The notes beneath the pieces are model-generated. The model did no database searches, was not told the origin of the DNA, and saw nothing but the letters and a program-made list of their open reading frames with translations. This document shows positions 43,638 to 53,245 of a stretch of 56,869 nucleotides of DNA, piece after piece. Each line of letters opens with the position of its first letter. The stretch's first letter is position 1. Position numbers and translations under genes: made by a program. Origin of the DNA: Prevotella sp. (lineage in GTDB: Bacteria; Bacteroidota; Bacteroidia; Bacteroidales; Bacteroidaceae); the NCBI GenBank assembly GCA_017538105.1, contig JAFYJN010000007.1:1-56869 (forward strand). Direction: 5' to 3'.

Positions 43638-45665
43638 ATGATTGACAGACCTACCATAGACCGAATCATGGACGCGGCGAACATCGTCGATGTCATCTCC
43701 GACTTTGTGTCGCTGCGCAAGCGAGGAACGAGTTACAAAGGTTTGTGTCCGTTCCACGATGACCGGACTCCGTCGTTCTCGGTGTCGCCGGCAAAAGGGG
43801 TGTACAAATGTTTCTCCTGCGGCAAGGCGGGCAACGTGGTCAATTTCATCATGGAGCACGAGCAGATGACCTATCCAGACGCCCTGAAATGGCTGGCCAA
43901 AAAATACCACATCGAGGTGAAGGAGAAGGAACTGACACCCGAGGAAAAAGCGGCACAGACGGAAAGGGAGTCGCTCTTCATCGTCAACGAATGGGCGGTG
44001 AAATTCTTCCAGGAACAGATGAACGACACTGAGGAGGGGAAAACCATCGGCCTTCGTTATTTTCGCGAAAGAGGTTTCCGCGATGATGTGATACAGCGAT
44101 TCCAACTGGGTTTTGCGCCGTCGGGCCGCCATGCCTTGGCCGACGAGGCGAAAAAGAAAGGCTACAAGACTGATTTCCTGGTTAAGACGGGTCTGTGCGG
44201 ACAGCGTGACGATGGCTCTCTCTACGACCGGTTCGCCGGGCGTGTCATATTCCCGTGGATAGGTGTGGGAGGAAAAGTGACGGCCTTCGGCGGTCGGCTC
44301 CTTGATGCACGCACCAAAGGGGTGAGCCAGAAATACGTCAACTCACCCGACTCTGACATCTACCACAAAGACCATGAGTTGTACGGCATCTTCCAGGCGA
44401 AGAAGACCATCGTGAAGGAGGACTGTGTATACATGGTCGAGGGTTATACCGATGTCATCTCCATGCACCAATGTGGCATTGAGAATGTGGTGGCCAACTC
44501 GGGAACGGCGCTGAGCCTGTTCCAAATAAAACTGCTCCGACGCTTCACACAGAACATCGTGTTGCTCTACGACGGCGACGAGGCGGGAATACACGCTGCT
44601 CTGCGCGGTACCGACATGCTTCTTGCCGAGGCGATGAACGTGAAGGTGCTGCTGTTGCCCGACCAGGAGGATCCCGACAGTTTCGCCCGCAAGCATACGG
44701 CAGAAGAGTTCCGACAGTACATCGAACAACATCAGACCGATTTCATCGAGTTCAAGACGAACGTGACGTTACAAGGTGTTACCGATCCTTTCAAACGGTC
44801 GGAGGCCATTTCCGGTATCATAAAGAGCATATCGGTCATTCCCGACCCAATTGTCAGGGCTACCTATGTGCAGGACTGTGCCCGGCGTATCGGATACGAT
44901 GAACGCACCCTCATCGCACAGATGAACAAGTTTATCCATAGCGAACGCGAACGAAAGGCAAAAGAGGCACAGCGCGAAGAGGAACGTAGACAGTACCAGT
45001 ACAATCCACAAGGGACACAGACGCCACGAACGACGGACACCCCCGTTATATCCACACCATCCTCATTTTCCGCCCCTCCAACTTCTCCCACGGCTCTTAC
45101 TCAACGGCAGCCAATGCAGCAGGTGGACAAAAACAAACAGCTGGAACGAATGATAGCGGAGATGGTGGTGCGTTATGGTGAGCGGGTGATATACCATGAT
45201 GTGAAAAACGAGTCTGACGGGTCATTGATGAACATCACTTTGGCACAATATTTGTATTATGACTTGGCAGCCGACGAGATGTCACTCGAAGATCCTGTTT
45301 ATGCCAGAATCTTAGTTGAGGCGGTAGACCATGCGGGTGATGACAACTTCGTGGCAGAGTCGTTTTTCACCAAGCACAGCGATTTCCATGTCAGCACGGC
45401 AGCGGCGGCCCTTTGCTCGGATGCAGTGCAACTGACGAAAAGCCTGCAGATGAACCATGACGAGGAGTTCCTTAGCAACCAGGCTATTCACCTCGTGCTC
45501 GACTATAAGTTCAACCGCATAGAGAAACAGTTGGCGCAACTGCGAAAGCATCTGGCGGAGGTACAGGACCAGTCAGACAAATTGATGGCTGTGCTCGCGG
45601 AAATTAGGAAGGAAGAAGACCTGAGAAACAACATCGCTAAAAAACTAGGCAATAACATCAGATGA
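43638..45665 (+). CDS. dnaG: DNA primase
   Basis: This 675-residue primase makes RNA primers for replication. The CHC2-type zinc finger is GLCPFHDDRTPSF...KCFSCG near residues 36-63. The Toprim catalytic core has VYMVEGYTDVISMH and IVLLYDGDEAGIHAAL. A Gln/Pro/Thr-rich linker (about 440-500) leads to the C-terminal helicase-binding domain. The start at 43638 matches the conserved MIDRPTIDRIMDAANIVDVI. The next gene begins 10 bases after its stop. Confidence 0.95.
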   Translation: MIDRPTIDRIMDAANIVDVISDFVSLRKRGTSYKGLCPFHDDRTPSFSVSPAKGVYKCFSCGKAGNVVNFIMEHEQMTYPDALKWLAKKYHIEVKEKELTPEEKAAQTERESLFIVNEWAVKFFQEQMNDTEEGKTIGLRYFRERGFRDDVIQRFQLGFAPSGRHALADEAKKKGYKTDFLVKTGLCGQRDDGSLYDRFAGRVIFPWIGVGGKVTAFGGRLLDARTKGVSQKYVNSPDSDIYHKDHELYGIFQAKKTIVKEDCVYMVEGYTDVISMHQCGIENVVANSGTALSLFQIKLLRRFTQNIVLLYDGDEAGIHAALRGTDMLLAEAMNVKVLLLPDQEDPDSFARKHTAEEFRQYIEQHQTDFIEFKTNVTLQGVTDPFKRSEAISGIIKSISVIPDPIVRATYVQDCARRIGYDERTLIAQMNKFIHSERERKAKEAQREEERRQYQYNPQGTQTPRTTDTPVISTPSSFSAPPTSPTALTQRQPMQQVDKNKQLERMIAEMVVRYGERVIYHDVKNESDGSLMNITLAQYLYYDLAADEMSLEDPVYARILVEAVDHAGDDNFVAESFFTKHSDFHVSTAAAALCSDAVQLTKSLQMNHDEEFLSNQAIHLVLDYKFNRIEKQLAQLRKHLAEVQDQSDKLMAVLAEIRKEEDLRNNIAKKLGNNIR

Positions 45666-45675
45666 AAGGAGTTTT

Positions 45676-47352
45676 ATGAGCAATTTCTGGAAAAATATAT
45701 TCGGACAACAAGATTATATTCCCGATGCCAACGGCACCGAGGAGTTGTCGGTCGACAGGCAATCGAGGAAACAGCTTGTCGATATGGCGCTACATGCGCT
45801 GAATTCCAGTGCAAAATGGGAAGAGGAGGAGAAATCGATATTGGCAAACTTTGATTACCAAAACGGTCATTTCCAACTGCATCTGGACGACAATAATCCC
45901 TATGCACGAGTGCTCTTCCCCTTTGTATATACTACCGAGATGGACAATCTCCAACTAGTGCGGCATGTGTGCAACGAAAGTAATGCCAATGGCGACAATG
46001 AGAAGGTGATATATACGATCAACGGGGCCAATAATGAAATAGACATTCATGTACTGTCGAGTGTGCTCATCCTACCAAACAATGTGGTGCAGGTGTTGAG
46101 CCGAACCCTTGGCCGTATGTTTGGATGGCAGAGTGCGTTCGTTAGGAAATTTGAGCGCCTGCGCCAACGCTCTGAAGGTGACAAGGCTCGCGATCCGGAA
46201 CGGCTCGATGGTGAGTGGAGTCGCGAAATGAGCCTGTTGAAGGAGATGGAACTGAGTCACCAACCGGTTGGTGAACTGCGTACGGCCATGCCCCCGCGCG
46301 AACCGTTGCGGTTGGGCGAACTGCTACGTACCGTCTTGGGTGTAGAGAAACCTTTCAGTCGGCTGACGTTGTGGATAGGGTCAGAACAGGTGGTTGTTGA
46401 CGATTCCGACAGCATTGTCAGGTTCGACTTGATGGCCAAGGCACGTGAACTGGGCAGGAACGAGTACCTCGCTGCCGTGGTTCAACTCTCACCTCTCGAG
46501 CACGAGGAGTGTCGTGAGGATGTGGCCATCACACTCAAGGCAGAGGGTGAAGACGAACAGGCTGCCTACTACCGGATGACGTGCAACAAGATACCCAACG
46601 AGACACCGGCGAGCGTGGGCTATATGGAAACGGGACCCGTGGTTCGGTCGTTTGTCGTGGCGTTCGACAAGACCGATGGCAAACAACGCAACGATGAGTT
46701 CCGCTATATGTGGAAAGAGGCGGTGGAGATGCACAAGAAAGGTGAGGATGAACAGATGACGCCCGAACAGCGGCTCGTATGTGAAATCATGGACGAGAAC
46801 GTGGCGGGGTTTATCTATAGGGGAAAAAGGTTGTTCCTGCAGAAGCGCTTTGCCGAGGCCATCGTGCCACTTGAACATGCTTTCAGAACCATGCAGCGTG
46901 ATTTCGACTCGTTCAAGTCCTCGATGAAGGATGTCTTCTTCGAGGTGACTTACCATCTCGGATTTTGCCACTGCGAACTGCGCCACTTCGCACAGGCGGC
47001 TTATTACCTCGAGATGCTCATGCCGCTGCATCGCATCAACTATACCATCGAATATGTGAACTGTCTGTGCAACTCAGGCGACATGAGAGCGGAAAACGTG
47101 GTCGACGAACTGCTCATACACACCGACCCTGACCGATACGACGAAGAGGAAGGAGTTCCCCAACAGATACAGGGCTTCCGAAATTTCCTCCGACGCAGAA
47201 AGGTGTATATCTATATCGAAAAGGGAAAGTTCGAGGCGGCACGCTCCAACCTGAGGGAGATGCTCAACGAACCCGAAAACGCTGACTTTGCCATTCAGGA
47301 ACTGGCGTATATCGCGCAACAGGAACGAGACAAACCTCACCCTCAACCCTAA
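45676..47352 (+). CDS. Unrecognised protein with TPR-like C-terminal region
   Basis: This is a 558-residue soluble protein without signal or membrane segments. The C-terminal part (from about 380) shows helical-pair repeats of TPR type (YRGKRLFLQKRFAEAIVPLE; FAQAAYYLEMLMP; IYIEKGKFEAARSNL). The N-terminal part is unrecognised. It starts 10 bases after dnaG, so a shared transcript is likely, but a role in replication is not shown. Followed after 40 bases by the cardiolipin synthase gene. Confidence 0.75.
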   Translation: MSNFWKNIFGQQDYIPDANGTEELSVDRQSRKQLVDMALHALNSSAKWEEEEKSILANFDYQNGHFQLHLDDNNPYARVLFPFVYTTEMDNLQLVRHVCNESNANGDNEKVIYTINGANNEIDIHVLSSVLILPNNVVQVLSRTLGRMFGWQSAFVRKFERLRQRSEGDKARDPERLDGEWSREMSLLKEMELSHQPVGELRTAMPPREPLRLGELLRTVLGVEKPFSRLTLWIGSEQVVVDDSDSIVRFDLMAKARELGRNEYLAAVVQLSPLEHEECREDVAITLKAEGEDEQAAYYRMTCNKIPNETPASVGYMETGPVVRSFVVAFDKTDGKQRNDEFRYMWKEAVEMHKKGEDEQMTPEQRLVCEIMDENVAGFIYRGKRLFLQKRFAEAIVPLEHAFRTMQRDFDSFKSSMKDVFFEVTYHLGFCHCELRHFAQAAYYLEMLMPLHRINYTIEYVNCLCNSGDMRAENVVDELLIHTDPDRYDEEEGVPQQIQGFRNFLRRRKVYIYIEKGKFEAARSNLREMLNEPENADFAIQELAYIAQQERDKPHPQP

Positions 47353-47392
47353 TCCATCACCCTCAACCTTAAACTCTCAACCTTAACCCCCT

Positions 47393-48817
47393 TTGCTTTA
47401 CATTAACTGGATCATATTCCTCATCTATGGCTTGGTCGCCCTTGGCGTGGGACTGACCGTGCTCATGGAGAACCGACAGCCCACAAAGGCGCTGGTGTGG
47501 TTGCTTGTGCTCGTCTTCATCCCCGTGGTGGGTATCATACTCTATTTCTTCTTCGGACAGAACACACGCAAGGAGCGCATCATCAGCCAGCAGAGTCTTG
47601 ACCAGTTGTCGCGACGGTCAATGTTGGGATATGTGGAACAGAAAAACCTCACGGTGCCCGAAGAACACCGTTCGTTAGTGCGTATGCTGGCACGCGAGGG
47701 GTGGGCCTTGCCGTTCAAGAACAACGAGGTGGAGATGTTCACCGACGGTTACCAGTTCTTTACCACTCTGCTCAGGGAGATTGCCCAGGCAAAAAACCAT
47801 ATCCATATAGATACGTACATTTTCAATGACGATGCTTTGGGAATGCTCGTGGCGGATGCGCTTATCGACAAGGCCGAAGCGGGAATCGAGGTGCGTGTGA
47901 TTTACGACAGTGTGGGGTCGTGGGGGGTGAAGAGCTCTTTCTTCGAACGTATGCGCGATGCGGGTATCGATGTGCATGCGTTCATGCCTGTGAAATTTCC
48001 GGCGTTTACCAGTAAGGTGAACTATCGTAACCACCGCAAACTGTGTGTCATCGATGGACGTGTGGGGTTTATCGGAGGAATGAACATCGCAGAAAGATAT
48101 GTCAAGGGGCGCAACGGGAGGACATGGCGCGACACACACCTGCGTGTCGTCGGCGGAGCGGTGTATGGCATCCAAAGCGCGTTCCTCGTCGATTGGTTCT
48201 TCGTTGACCGTACGTTGGTGTCCGACCGAAAATATTATCCGGAACTCGACAAGAAACTTTTCAACAACTGCTTGGCACAGGTTGTGACAAGTAACCCCAC
48301 CAGCGAATGGCCTGAGATGATGAATGCTTATGTGCGCATACTCTTGCAGGCGAAGAAATATGTTTACATGGAAACACCTTACTTCCTGCCAACGGAAACT
48401 TTTATGTCAGCTCTCAGGATTTGTGCGCTGTCGGGGGTTGATGTGAAACTGATGATACCCTCGAAGGCGGATGCCAAGGTGGTGGAGTGGGCCAGTAGGT
48501 CATATGTGATGCAGGCTGCCGACGATGGTGTGGATGTGTGGCTGTACCAAAAGGGATTCAACCATTCCAAACTGCTTATCGCCGACGACACGTTGTGCAC
48601 CTGTGGCTCAACGAACATTGATTTCCGAAGTTTTGAAAATAATTTCGAGGGGAATATCTTTTTCTACGACCCCGAGGTGACAAAACGCTTGAAACAGGTG
48701 TTTCTGGATGATATGGAACATTGCGTGGCCGTGAAGGATTTGCCGAGCTACACAAATCGTTCGTTCTTCAAACGTCTGTGGGAATCAATTGTCCGCCTCT
48801 TCTCTCCTTTGCTCTGA
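47393..48817 (+). CDS. cls: Cardiolipin synthase-type phospholipase D family protein
   Basis: This is a 474-residue inner-membrane enzyme. Two N-terminal helices (about 5-50) are followed by two PLD motifs, each HxKx4D: HRKLCVIDGRVGFIGG and HSKLLIADDTLCTCGSTNID. It most likely joins two phosphatidylglycerol molecules to cardiolipin. The start is a TTG, the only start fitting the first helix (LYINWIIFLIYGLVALGVGL). Its end overlaps the convergent rsmD by 33 bases. Confidence 0.9.
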   Translation: MLYINWIIFLIYGLVALGVGLTVLMENRQPTKALVWLLVLVFIPVVGIILYFFFGQNTRKERIISQQSLDQLSRRSMLGYVEQKNLTVPEEHRSLVRMLAREGWALPFKNNEVEMFTDGYQFFTTLLREIAQAKNHIHIDTYIFNDDALGMLVADALIDKAEAGIEVRVIYDSVGSWGVKSSFFERMRDAGIDVHAFMPVKFPAFTSKVNYRNHRKLCVIDGRVGFIGGMNIAERYVKGRNGRTWRDTHLRVVGGAVYGIQSAFLVDWFFVDRTLVSDRKYYPELDKKLFNNCLAQVVTSNPTSEWPEMMNAYVRILLQAKKYVYMETPYFLPTETFMSALRICALSGVDVKLMIPSKADAKVVEWASRSYVMQAADDGVDVWLYQKGFNHSKLLIADDTLCTCGSTNIDFRSFENNFEGNIFFYDPEVTKRLKQVFLDDMEHCVAVKDLPSYTNRSFFKRLWESIVRLFSPLL

Positions 48818-49348
48818 CACGCGGAAAAGACTGAAATTCACGCTGCCGTAACTGCGATGGTCCTCGAACAGGGGATGGTCGGAAAAATCGTTCCCTTGGC
48901 CGTGCTCCAACACAAACAGACCATCGGGTTTGAGCAAGTTACGTGATAGCACTTGTTCGGGAAGAGTTTCCAAACGGGGCAGTTGATAGGGTGGGTCAGC
49001 AAAGATGAAGTCGAACTGTTGTTTGCACTGTCGGAGGTAACGGAACACGTCGGTGCGGAGCAGACAGGCATTGTCGGCACCCAATTTATCCAGACAACTG
49101 CGGATGAAGGCACAGTGGTCACGGTCCATCTCCACGGCGGTGACGCTGCGGCAACCGCGAGAGAGCAATTCAAGGGTGATGCTCCCTGTGCCGCAGAAAA
49201 GGTCCAGGGCGTCGGCCCCGTCAAAGTCAAGGTAGCCGCCAAGTACGTTGAAGAGGTTTTCCTTGGCGAAGTCGGTCGTGGGCCGCGCCTTGAATGAGCG
49301 TGGCACGTCGAAACGACGCCCTTTGTATTTACCTGTGATAATCCGCAT
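48785..49348 (-). CDS. rsmD: 16S rRNA G966 methyltransferase RsmD
   Basis: This is a 187-residue SAM-dependent methyltransferase of 16S rRNA. It has MRIITGKYKGRR at the start, the SAM loop LDLFCGTGSITLE and the catalytic FADPPYQLP (DPPY). Downstream of DUF3822 in one unit, as is common in Bacteroidales. The last 33 bases overlap cls on the other strand. Confidence 0.95.
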   Translation of the reverse strand: MRIITGKYKGRRFDVPRSFKARPTTDFAKENLFNVLGGYLDFDGADALDLFCGTGSITLELLSRGCRSVTAVEMDRDHCAFIRSCLDKLGADNACLLRTDVFRYLRQCKQQFDFIFADPPYQLPRLETLPEQVLSRNLLKPDGLFVLEHGQGNDFSDHPLFEDHRSYGSVNFSLFRVSEQRREEADN

Positions 49349-49373
49349 GAACTATTGTTTATGAGGTTTTTTT

Positions 49374-49403
49374 CAACATTCAACACTCAACACTCAACAT
49401 TCC
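49374..49403 (-). repeat. 14-base-family repeat after DUF3822 stop
   Basis: ACATTCAACACTCA (the complement of TGAGTGTTGAATGT) occurs at 49376-49389 with flanking partial units. It begins within about 10 bases of the DUF3822 stop and separates it from rsmD. Confidence 0.75.
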
Positions 49404-49410
49404 TCACCTC

Positions 49411-50223
49411 TCACCTCCTTATTTGTCTTTCCTGCATCAGTAGCAAATCATAAGGCATATTGGCGATGTCAATAGCCTGTCCTTGGGCAATATCGATGGT
49501 AGGAGCGTTTACGCTCACATGGCGCAGGTGACGTTCCAATCGTTCTTTCAGCTCTGTCGGCTGTGGTCCGACAAGCACCATATGGTCGGTCTCGGCATCC
49601 ATGCCCAACTGTCGCCACACATTGAGCAGGAAATACAAGGCATCGGGTGCCTGTTCCACCGCGAACCGATTGAAGAAACGCAGTCGGTCGTGCTGGAAAC
49701 GGAAAATGTCAAGACTGCCATCGTGGAAATAGCCGTATAGGGGATTGCGGCGCAAGTGTTGGTCGGTGGAATGGTAGTGCAACCAAACAGGCCAGTCGCA
49801 GGGATACACATGAAGCATGGAGAACCGTTCTTCCAACATTGTGCGGGTCGAGCTATCCAAAGGGAACACGGCGACGCAGGAGAGTTGGTCGATAGTGATT
49901 GTCATCTTCTCCTTATGTTCAAGACCGGTAAAGGTCTGGTCGTAGAGGTCGGTGGCGGTGGCGGCGTCATATTCATCGGTAGGGATGAGCATCACGGGAC
50001 CATCTACGAGTAGTGTGACATCGCAATGGTCGGCAGGCACCACCTCGGGCTTGTCGAGGATGGTTCTCACCTGATGGGTCTGGTCTACACCGGGGTTGAG
50101 GGCGAAGATGGCATGATGGATGTTTGGCTCGTTGGCTCCATCGGTATAAGCGATGTTCAAAGAACGATCCGATAATCGGATGCAGCACTTTGCGGAGGTG
50201 CTATGTGTCAATGTGGTTTGCAT
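49411..50223 (-). CDS. DUF3822 family protein
   Basis: This is a 270-residue protein recognised as DUF3822, a family typically encoded before rsmD in Bacteroidales. The fold is probably an actin-like ATPase type with a central VLVGPQPTELKERL segment, but function is unknown. A TTG start 36 bases earlier is possible and would overlap the previous stop by 10. I chose the ATG at 50223 since it avoids the overlap. Confidence 0.75.
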   Translation of the reverse strand: MQTTLTHSTSAKCCIRLSDRSLNIAYTDGANEPNIHHAIFALNPGVDQTHQVRTILDKPEVVPADHCDVTLLVDGPVMLIPTDEYDAATATDLYDQTFTGLEHKEKMTITIDQLSCVAVFPLDSSTRTMLEERFSMLHVYPCDWPVWLHYHSTDQHLRRNPLYGYFHDGSLDIFRFQHDRLRFFNRFAVEQAPDALYFLLNVWRQLGMDAETDHMVLVGPQPTELKERLERHLRHVSVNAPTIDIAQGQAIDIANMPYDLLLMQERQIRR

Positions 50224-50249
50224 GATGGTCTGTACTTGTGGCAATGGGA

Positions 50250-50726
50250 CTATTCCCAATTGCCGGCGTTATGGTTGTTTTCTGTCAGCGAGCCGATGCA
50301 CACGCCGGGATAGGCTCCGCGATTCAGTGCTTGTTCGGTAAGGACATTTACTTCTTCTTCAGGCAGTCCCTTCAGGTATTGGACGTATTCAGCCCCACAT
50401 TCCATCAGCGACTCGTCGTCACCCAGCGGGGTGGGGTGTATGGCGGTACTCAGGTGGAATGCCTCGCCTCCGGAATAAGGAATGATACGCAGACTGTCGG
50501 CCAGATAATGGCCGCTGACCAATTGGTCGAAACTGCTGGCGTAATGACCGGAGTCGGCATAGTATCGTTCGGCGGCCTCACGGATGATGGTCAGTCGTTC
50601 CTTCACCACCTGCTCACGTTGTTCGCGTTGCTGTTCAAAATGCAACGGTCTTGACACGCTCAAGTAAGCCACGATGGCCAAGAGTATGACGGCAAAGGTC
50701 AGCAGATGGTTGAACTTGATGTGCAT
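50250..50726 (-). CDS. Single-pass protein with pilin-like head
   Basis: This is a 158-residue protein. Helix at about 6-25 (HLLTFAVILLAIVAYLSV), then a long amphipathic helix and ERYYADSGHYASSFDQLV, which resembles the start of type II pseudopilin heads. No prepilin peptidase motif (GFTxxE) precedes the helix, so it is not a true pilin. Function unknown. The start at 50726 (MHIKFNH) is chosen as the helix begins right after it. A -7-like TAATTTTG lies at 50744-50751 on the minus strand. DUF3822 starts 26 bases after its stop. Confidence 0.65.
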   Translation of the reverse strand: MHIKFNHLLTFAVILLAIVAYLSVSRPLHFEQQREQREQVVKERLTIIREAAERYYADSGHYASSFDQLVSGHYLADSLRIIPYSGGEAFHLSTAIHPTPLGDDESLMECGAEYVQYLKGLPEEEVNVLTEQALNRGAYPGVCIGSLTENNHNAGNWE

Positions 50727-50842
50727 GGTGGTTATTTTGGCTACAAAATTAGTAAAAAAACACCACATTCATTCATCTTCTCGTCTTTAATTCGTATATT
50801 TGCATCATCTACTATCTCTAAATATCCAGTAATTCACAATTA

Positions 50843-52267
50843 ATGATAGGCCAAGAACTGGAACATTTACTGCACCAACATTTTCCCTTCGCTCCAACCG
50901 GTGAGCAACGGCAGGCTTTCGTTGTTTTCGCCCAGTTTCTCTGCGAAGAACAACCATCTGTGCTCATACTCAAGGGGGCGGCGGGGACAGGCAAGACCGA
51001 GGTGGCGTCGGCCTTCGTCAGAACGCTCGTAGCCCTCCAACAGAAAATCCTCCTGTTGGCTCCTACGGGAAGGGCGGCAAAGGTCTTTTCCTTGTCCAGT
51101 GGCTATCCGGCATATACCATCCATCGACGTATCTACCGTGGACAGATGGACAGTCCCAGCCGTGGCTCATTCCAACTCAACTATGCCAAGATGCGCGATG
51201 CTGTGGTGCTCGTCGACGAGGCGTCGATGGTGAGTAACAATGGTGACTTCGACGCACTCTTCGGAAGTGGACGGTTGCTCGATGACTTGGTACAGTATGT
51301 CTTTGGTGGCGAAAACTGCAAGCTGGTGCTTATTGGCGACTGGGCACAGTTGCCACCGGTGGGTGAGATACAATCGCCGGCGCTGTCCAAGCAGGTGATG
51401 GAAGGATATGGCCTGAAAGTGTATGAGACGCGACTCTCGCAGGTGCTCCGACAACAAGCCCAATCGGGTATATTGTTCAATGCCACCATGGTGCGTGCCA
51501 TGTTGGAACGCGACGACGACACGTTACTGCCTAAGGTGCGTTTCCAAGGCTTCGCTGATATTGTACGAGTGCCGGGCGACGAGTTGATAGAGTCCCTTTA
51601 CACCAGTTATGCTGAGGTGGGAGCAGACGAGACCATTGTGGTGACGCGTAGCAACAAAAGGGCGGGTATCTACAACAATGGCATTCGTGGCCGTGTGCTC
51701 GGAAGGGAAGAGGAACTGTCGTCGGGCGACATGTTGATGGTGGTGCGCAACAACTATTTCTGGGCGGAGAAGGAGAAAATCAACCTTGAGTTCATTGCCA
51801 ATGGCGACAGGGCAAAAGTGGTGCGTGTGCGTAATATGCGAGAGTTCTATGGCTTCCATTTCGCCGACGTGACGATGCAGATGCCAGATTACGATGATGT
51901 AGAACTGACATGCACAGTGCTTCTCGATACATTGCAGACGGAGGCGCCGGCTTTAACGCATGAACAGCATGAGACATTATTCAACGGGGTAATGGAGGAT
52001 TACGCCGACCTGCCTACCAAGGCGGACCGCATGGACCGCATGCGCAAGGATATCTACTACAACGCGCTGCAAGTGAAATATGCTTATGCTGTCACCTGCC
52101 ATAAGGCGCAGGGTGGCCAATGGGCACATGTCTACGTCGACCAAGGCTATATGACCGACGACATGCTAACACCCGATTATTTTCATTGGCTATATACTGC
52201 ATTCACTCGCGCCACGGAGAAACTGTTCCTAGTCAACTGGCCTGAAAAACAAATCGAAAGGCCGTAA
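50843..52267 (+). CDS. RecD-like SF1 DNA helicase
   Basis: This is a 474-residue superfamily 1 helicase. Walker A is GAAGTGKT (K51), Walker B VVLVDEASM (D125, E126), motif III GDWAQLPPVG, and the C-terminal motif YAYAVTCHKAQGGQWAHVYVD is of UvrD_C_2 type. It is smaller than RecD2 and lacks the N-terminal extension. A role in repair or recombination is likely. A -7-like TATATTTG lies at 50795-50802. Past its stop lie an AGTTAAAAG string and a G-rich element. Confidence 0.9.
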   Translation: MIGQELEHLLHQHFPFAPTGEQRQAFVVFAQFLCEEQPSVLILKGAAGTGKTEVASAFVRTLVALQQKILLLAPTGRAAKVFSLSSGYPAYTIHRRIYRGQMDSPSRGSFQLNYAKMRDAVVLVDEASMVSNNGDFDALFGSGRLLDDLVQYVFGGENCKLVLIGDWAQLPPVGEIQSPALSKQVMEGYGLKVYETRLSQVLRQQAQSGILFNATMVRAMLERDDDTLLPKVRFQGFADIVRVPGDELIESLYTSYAEVGADETIVVTRSNKRAGIYNNGIRGRVLGREEELSSGDMLMVVRNNYFWAEKEKINLEFIANGDRAKVVRVRNMREFYGFHFADVTMQMPDYDDVELTCTVLLDTLQTEAPALTHEQHETLFNGVMEDYADLPTKADRMDRMRKDIYYNALQVKYAYAVTCHKAQGGQWAHVYVDQGYMTDDMLTPDYFHWLYTAFTRATEKLFLVNWPEKQIERP

Positions 52268-52320
52268 GTTATTCAACTACCGCAAGCTCCAGTTGTTAGG
52301 AGTTAAAAGAAGATATATTC

Positions 52321-52398
52321 CCCTCCCTTGTAGGGGAGGGGGCAGGGGTGGGGTCAGTAACTTTGGGATAATAGATGGAGAGGGCAGGGGTGGGGTCT
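52321..52398 (+). repeat. G-rich element, quadruplex-prone, with 16-base direct repeat
   Basis: A CCCCTCCC / GGGAGGGG hairpin is followed by G4-A-G5-CA-G4-T-G4 (52334-52354), a strong G-quadruplex pattern. GGGCAGGGGTGGGGTC occurs twice (52341-52356, 52383-52398). The rest of 52268-52547 holds no gene; a -7-like TATTTTTG sits at 52484-52491. Confidence 0.8.
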
Positions 52399-52547
52399 GT
52401 ATTTTTTATCGATAAAAACGCCCTTTCTGTTGAAAAATCAGTAAAAAAACAAGAAAAAAGACCAATTATTCGTTTTTTTTGTTTATTTTTGCCAAAACTC
52501 CTAACTTAATAACTCACAAACTCAATAACTTACAAACTTATAATCTC

Positions 52548-53165
52548 ATGAAAAAAACTATTATGGCATTTGCGGCTGGTTGCATCATGTTGGCCAGTTG
52601 CGGCGGAACGGGAGCTAGCCTCCTCAGTGGTATTCTCGGTGGCGACGGTTCAGGTCTTGGCACCGTGGGTGGCGTGTTGAGTAGCGTGCTTGGTCTTGAC
52701 AAATTGTCGGCTGCGCAGTTGGTGGGCACTTGGCGTTATTCGCAGCCGGGTTGCGCATTCACCAGCGACAATCTTTTGGCACAGGCTGGTGGCGAGGTGG
52801 CCGCTTCACAAATCAAGTCGAAGTTGGCTTCTGTTTACAGCAGTGTGGGTGTCAGCTCATCGAACACCGCTTTCCAGTTCGATCAAAGTGGACAGTTCGC
52901 AGGTAAACTCATGGGTGTGCCTCTCTCAGGAACCTATACCTATGATCCTTCTTCGGGACAGATTTCCATGAAAGCAACGCTTATCACCCTCAATGGCTAT
53001 ATAAAAGGTACCACCAATGGTATCGCACTGCTCTTCGAGGGAAGCAAATTGCTGAGCATCATGCAGACGGTGGCTTCCATGAGTGGCAATGGCACACTCT
53101 CCGCCATCGGTGAGCTGAGCAAGAACTATAACGGTCTTCGCCTCGGCTTCGACATGAGTCACTAA
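52548..53165 (+). CDS. DUF4923 lipocalin-like lipoprotein
   Basis: This is a 205-residue lipoprotein. The signal peptide ends LASC (lipid Cys18), followed by a Gly/Ser-rich linker. The lipocalin-like domain (LVGTWRYSQPGCAFTSDNLLAQAGGEVAA) is typical of DUF4923. Anchored in the periplasm or outer membrane; ligand unknown. Start fixed by the signal peptide at 52548. A perfect terminator hairpin follows. Confidence 0.85.
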   Translation: MKKTIMAFAAGCIMLASCGGTGASLLSGILGGDGSGLGTVGGVLSSVLGLDKLSAAQLVGTWRYSQPGCAFTSDNLLAQAGGEVAASQIKSKLASVYSSVGVSSSNTAFQFDQSGQFAGKLMGVPLSGTYTYDPSSGQISMKATLITLNGYIKGTTNGIALLFEGSKLLSIMQTVASMSGNGTLSAIGELSKNYNGLRLGFDMSH

Positions 53166-53194
53166 ACATTCTTTTCCCCACCTTTACGAACGCA

Positions 53195-53227
53195 CATCGG
53201 GCAGCGATAGAAAGTCGCTGCCCGATG
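53195..53227. terminator. Bidirectional terminator between DUF4923 and repeat protein
   Basis: Perfect 13-bp stem (CATCGGGCAGCGA / TCGCTGCCCGATG) with a 7-base loop between two convergent genes. The T-run is short on the plus side. Confidence 0.7.
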
Positions 53228-53245
53228 TCTTTGTATGGTGAGGTT

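Noticed and set aside
42103-43638. Long open frame (511 codons) antisense to the amylase
   Set aside because: It overlaps an unmistakable GH13 gene and its translation shows no domain; it is a codon-bias shadow.
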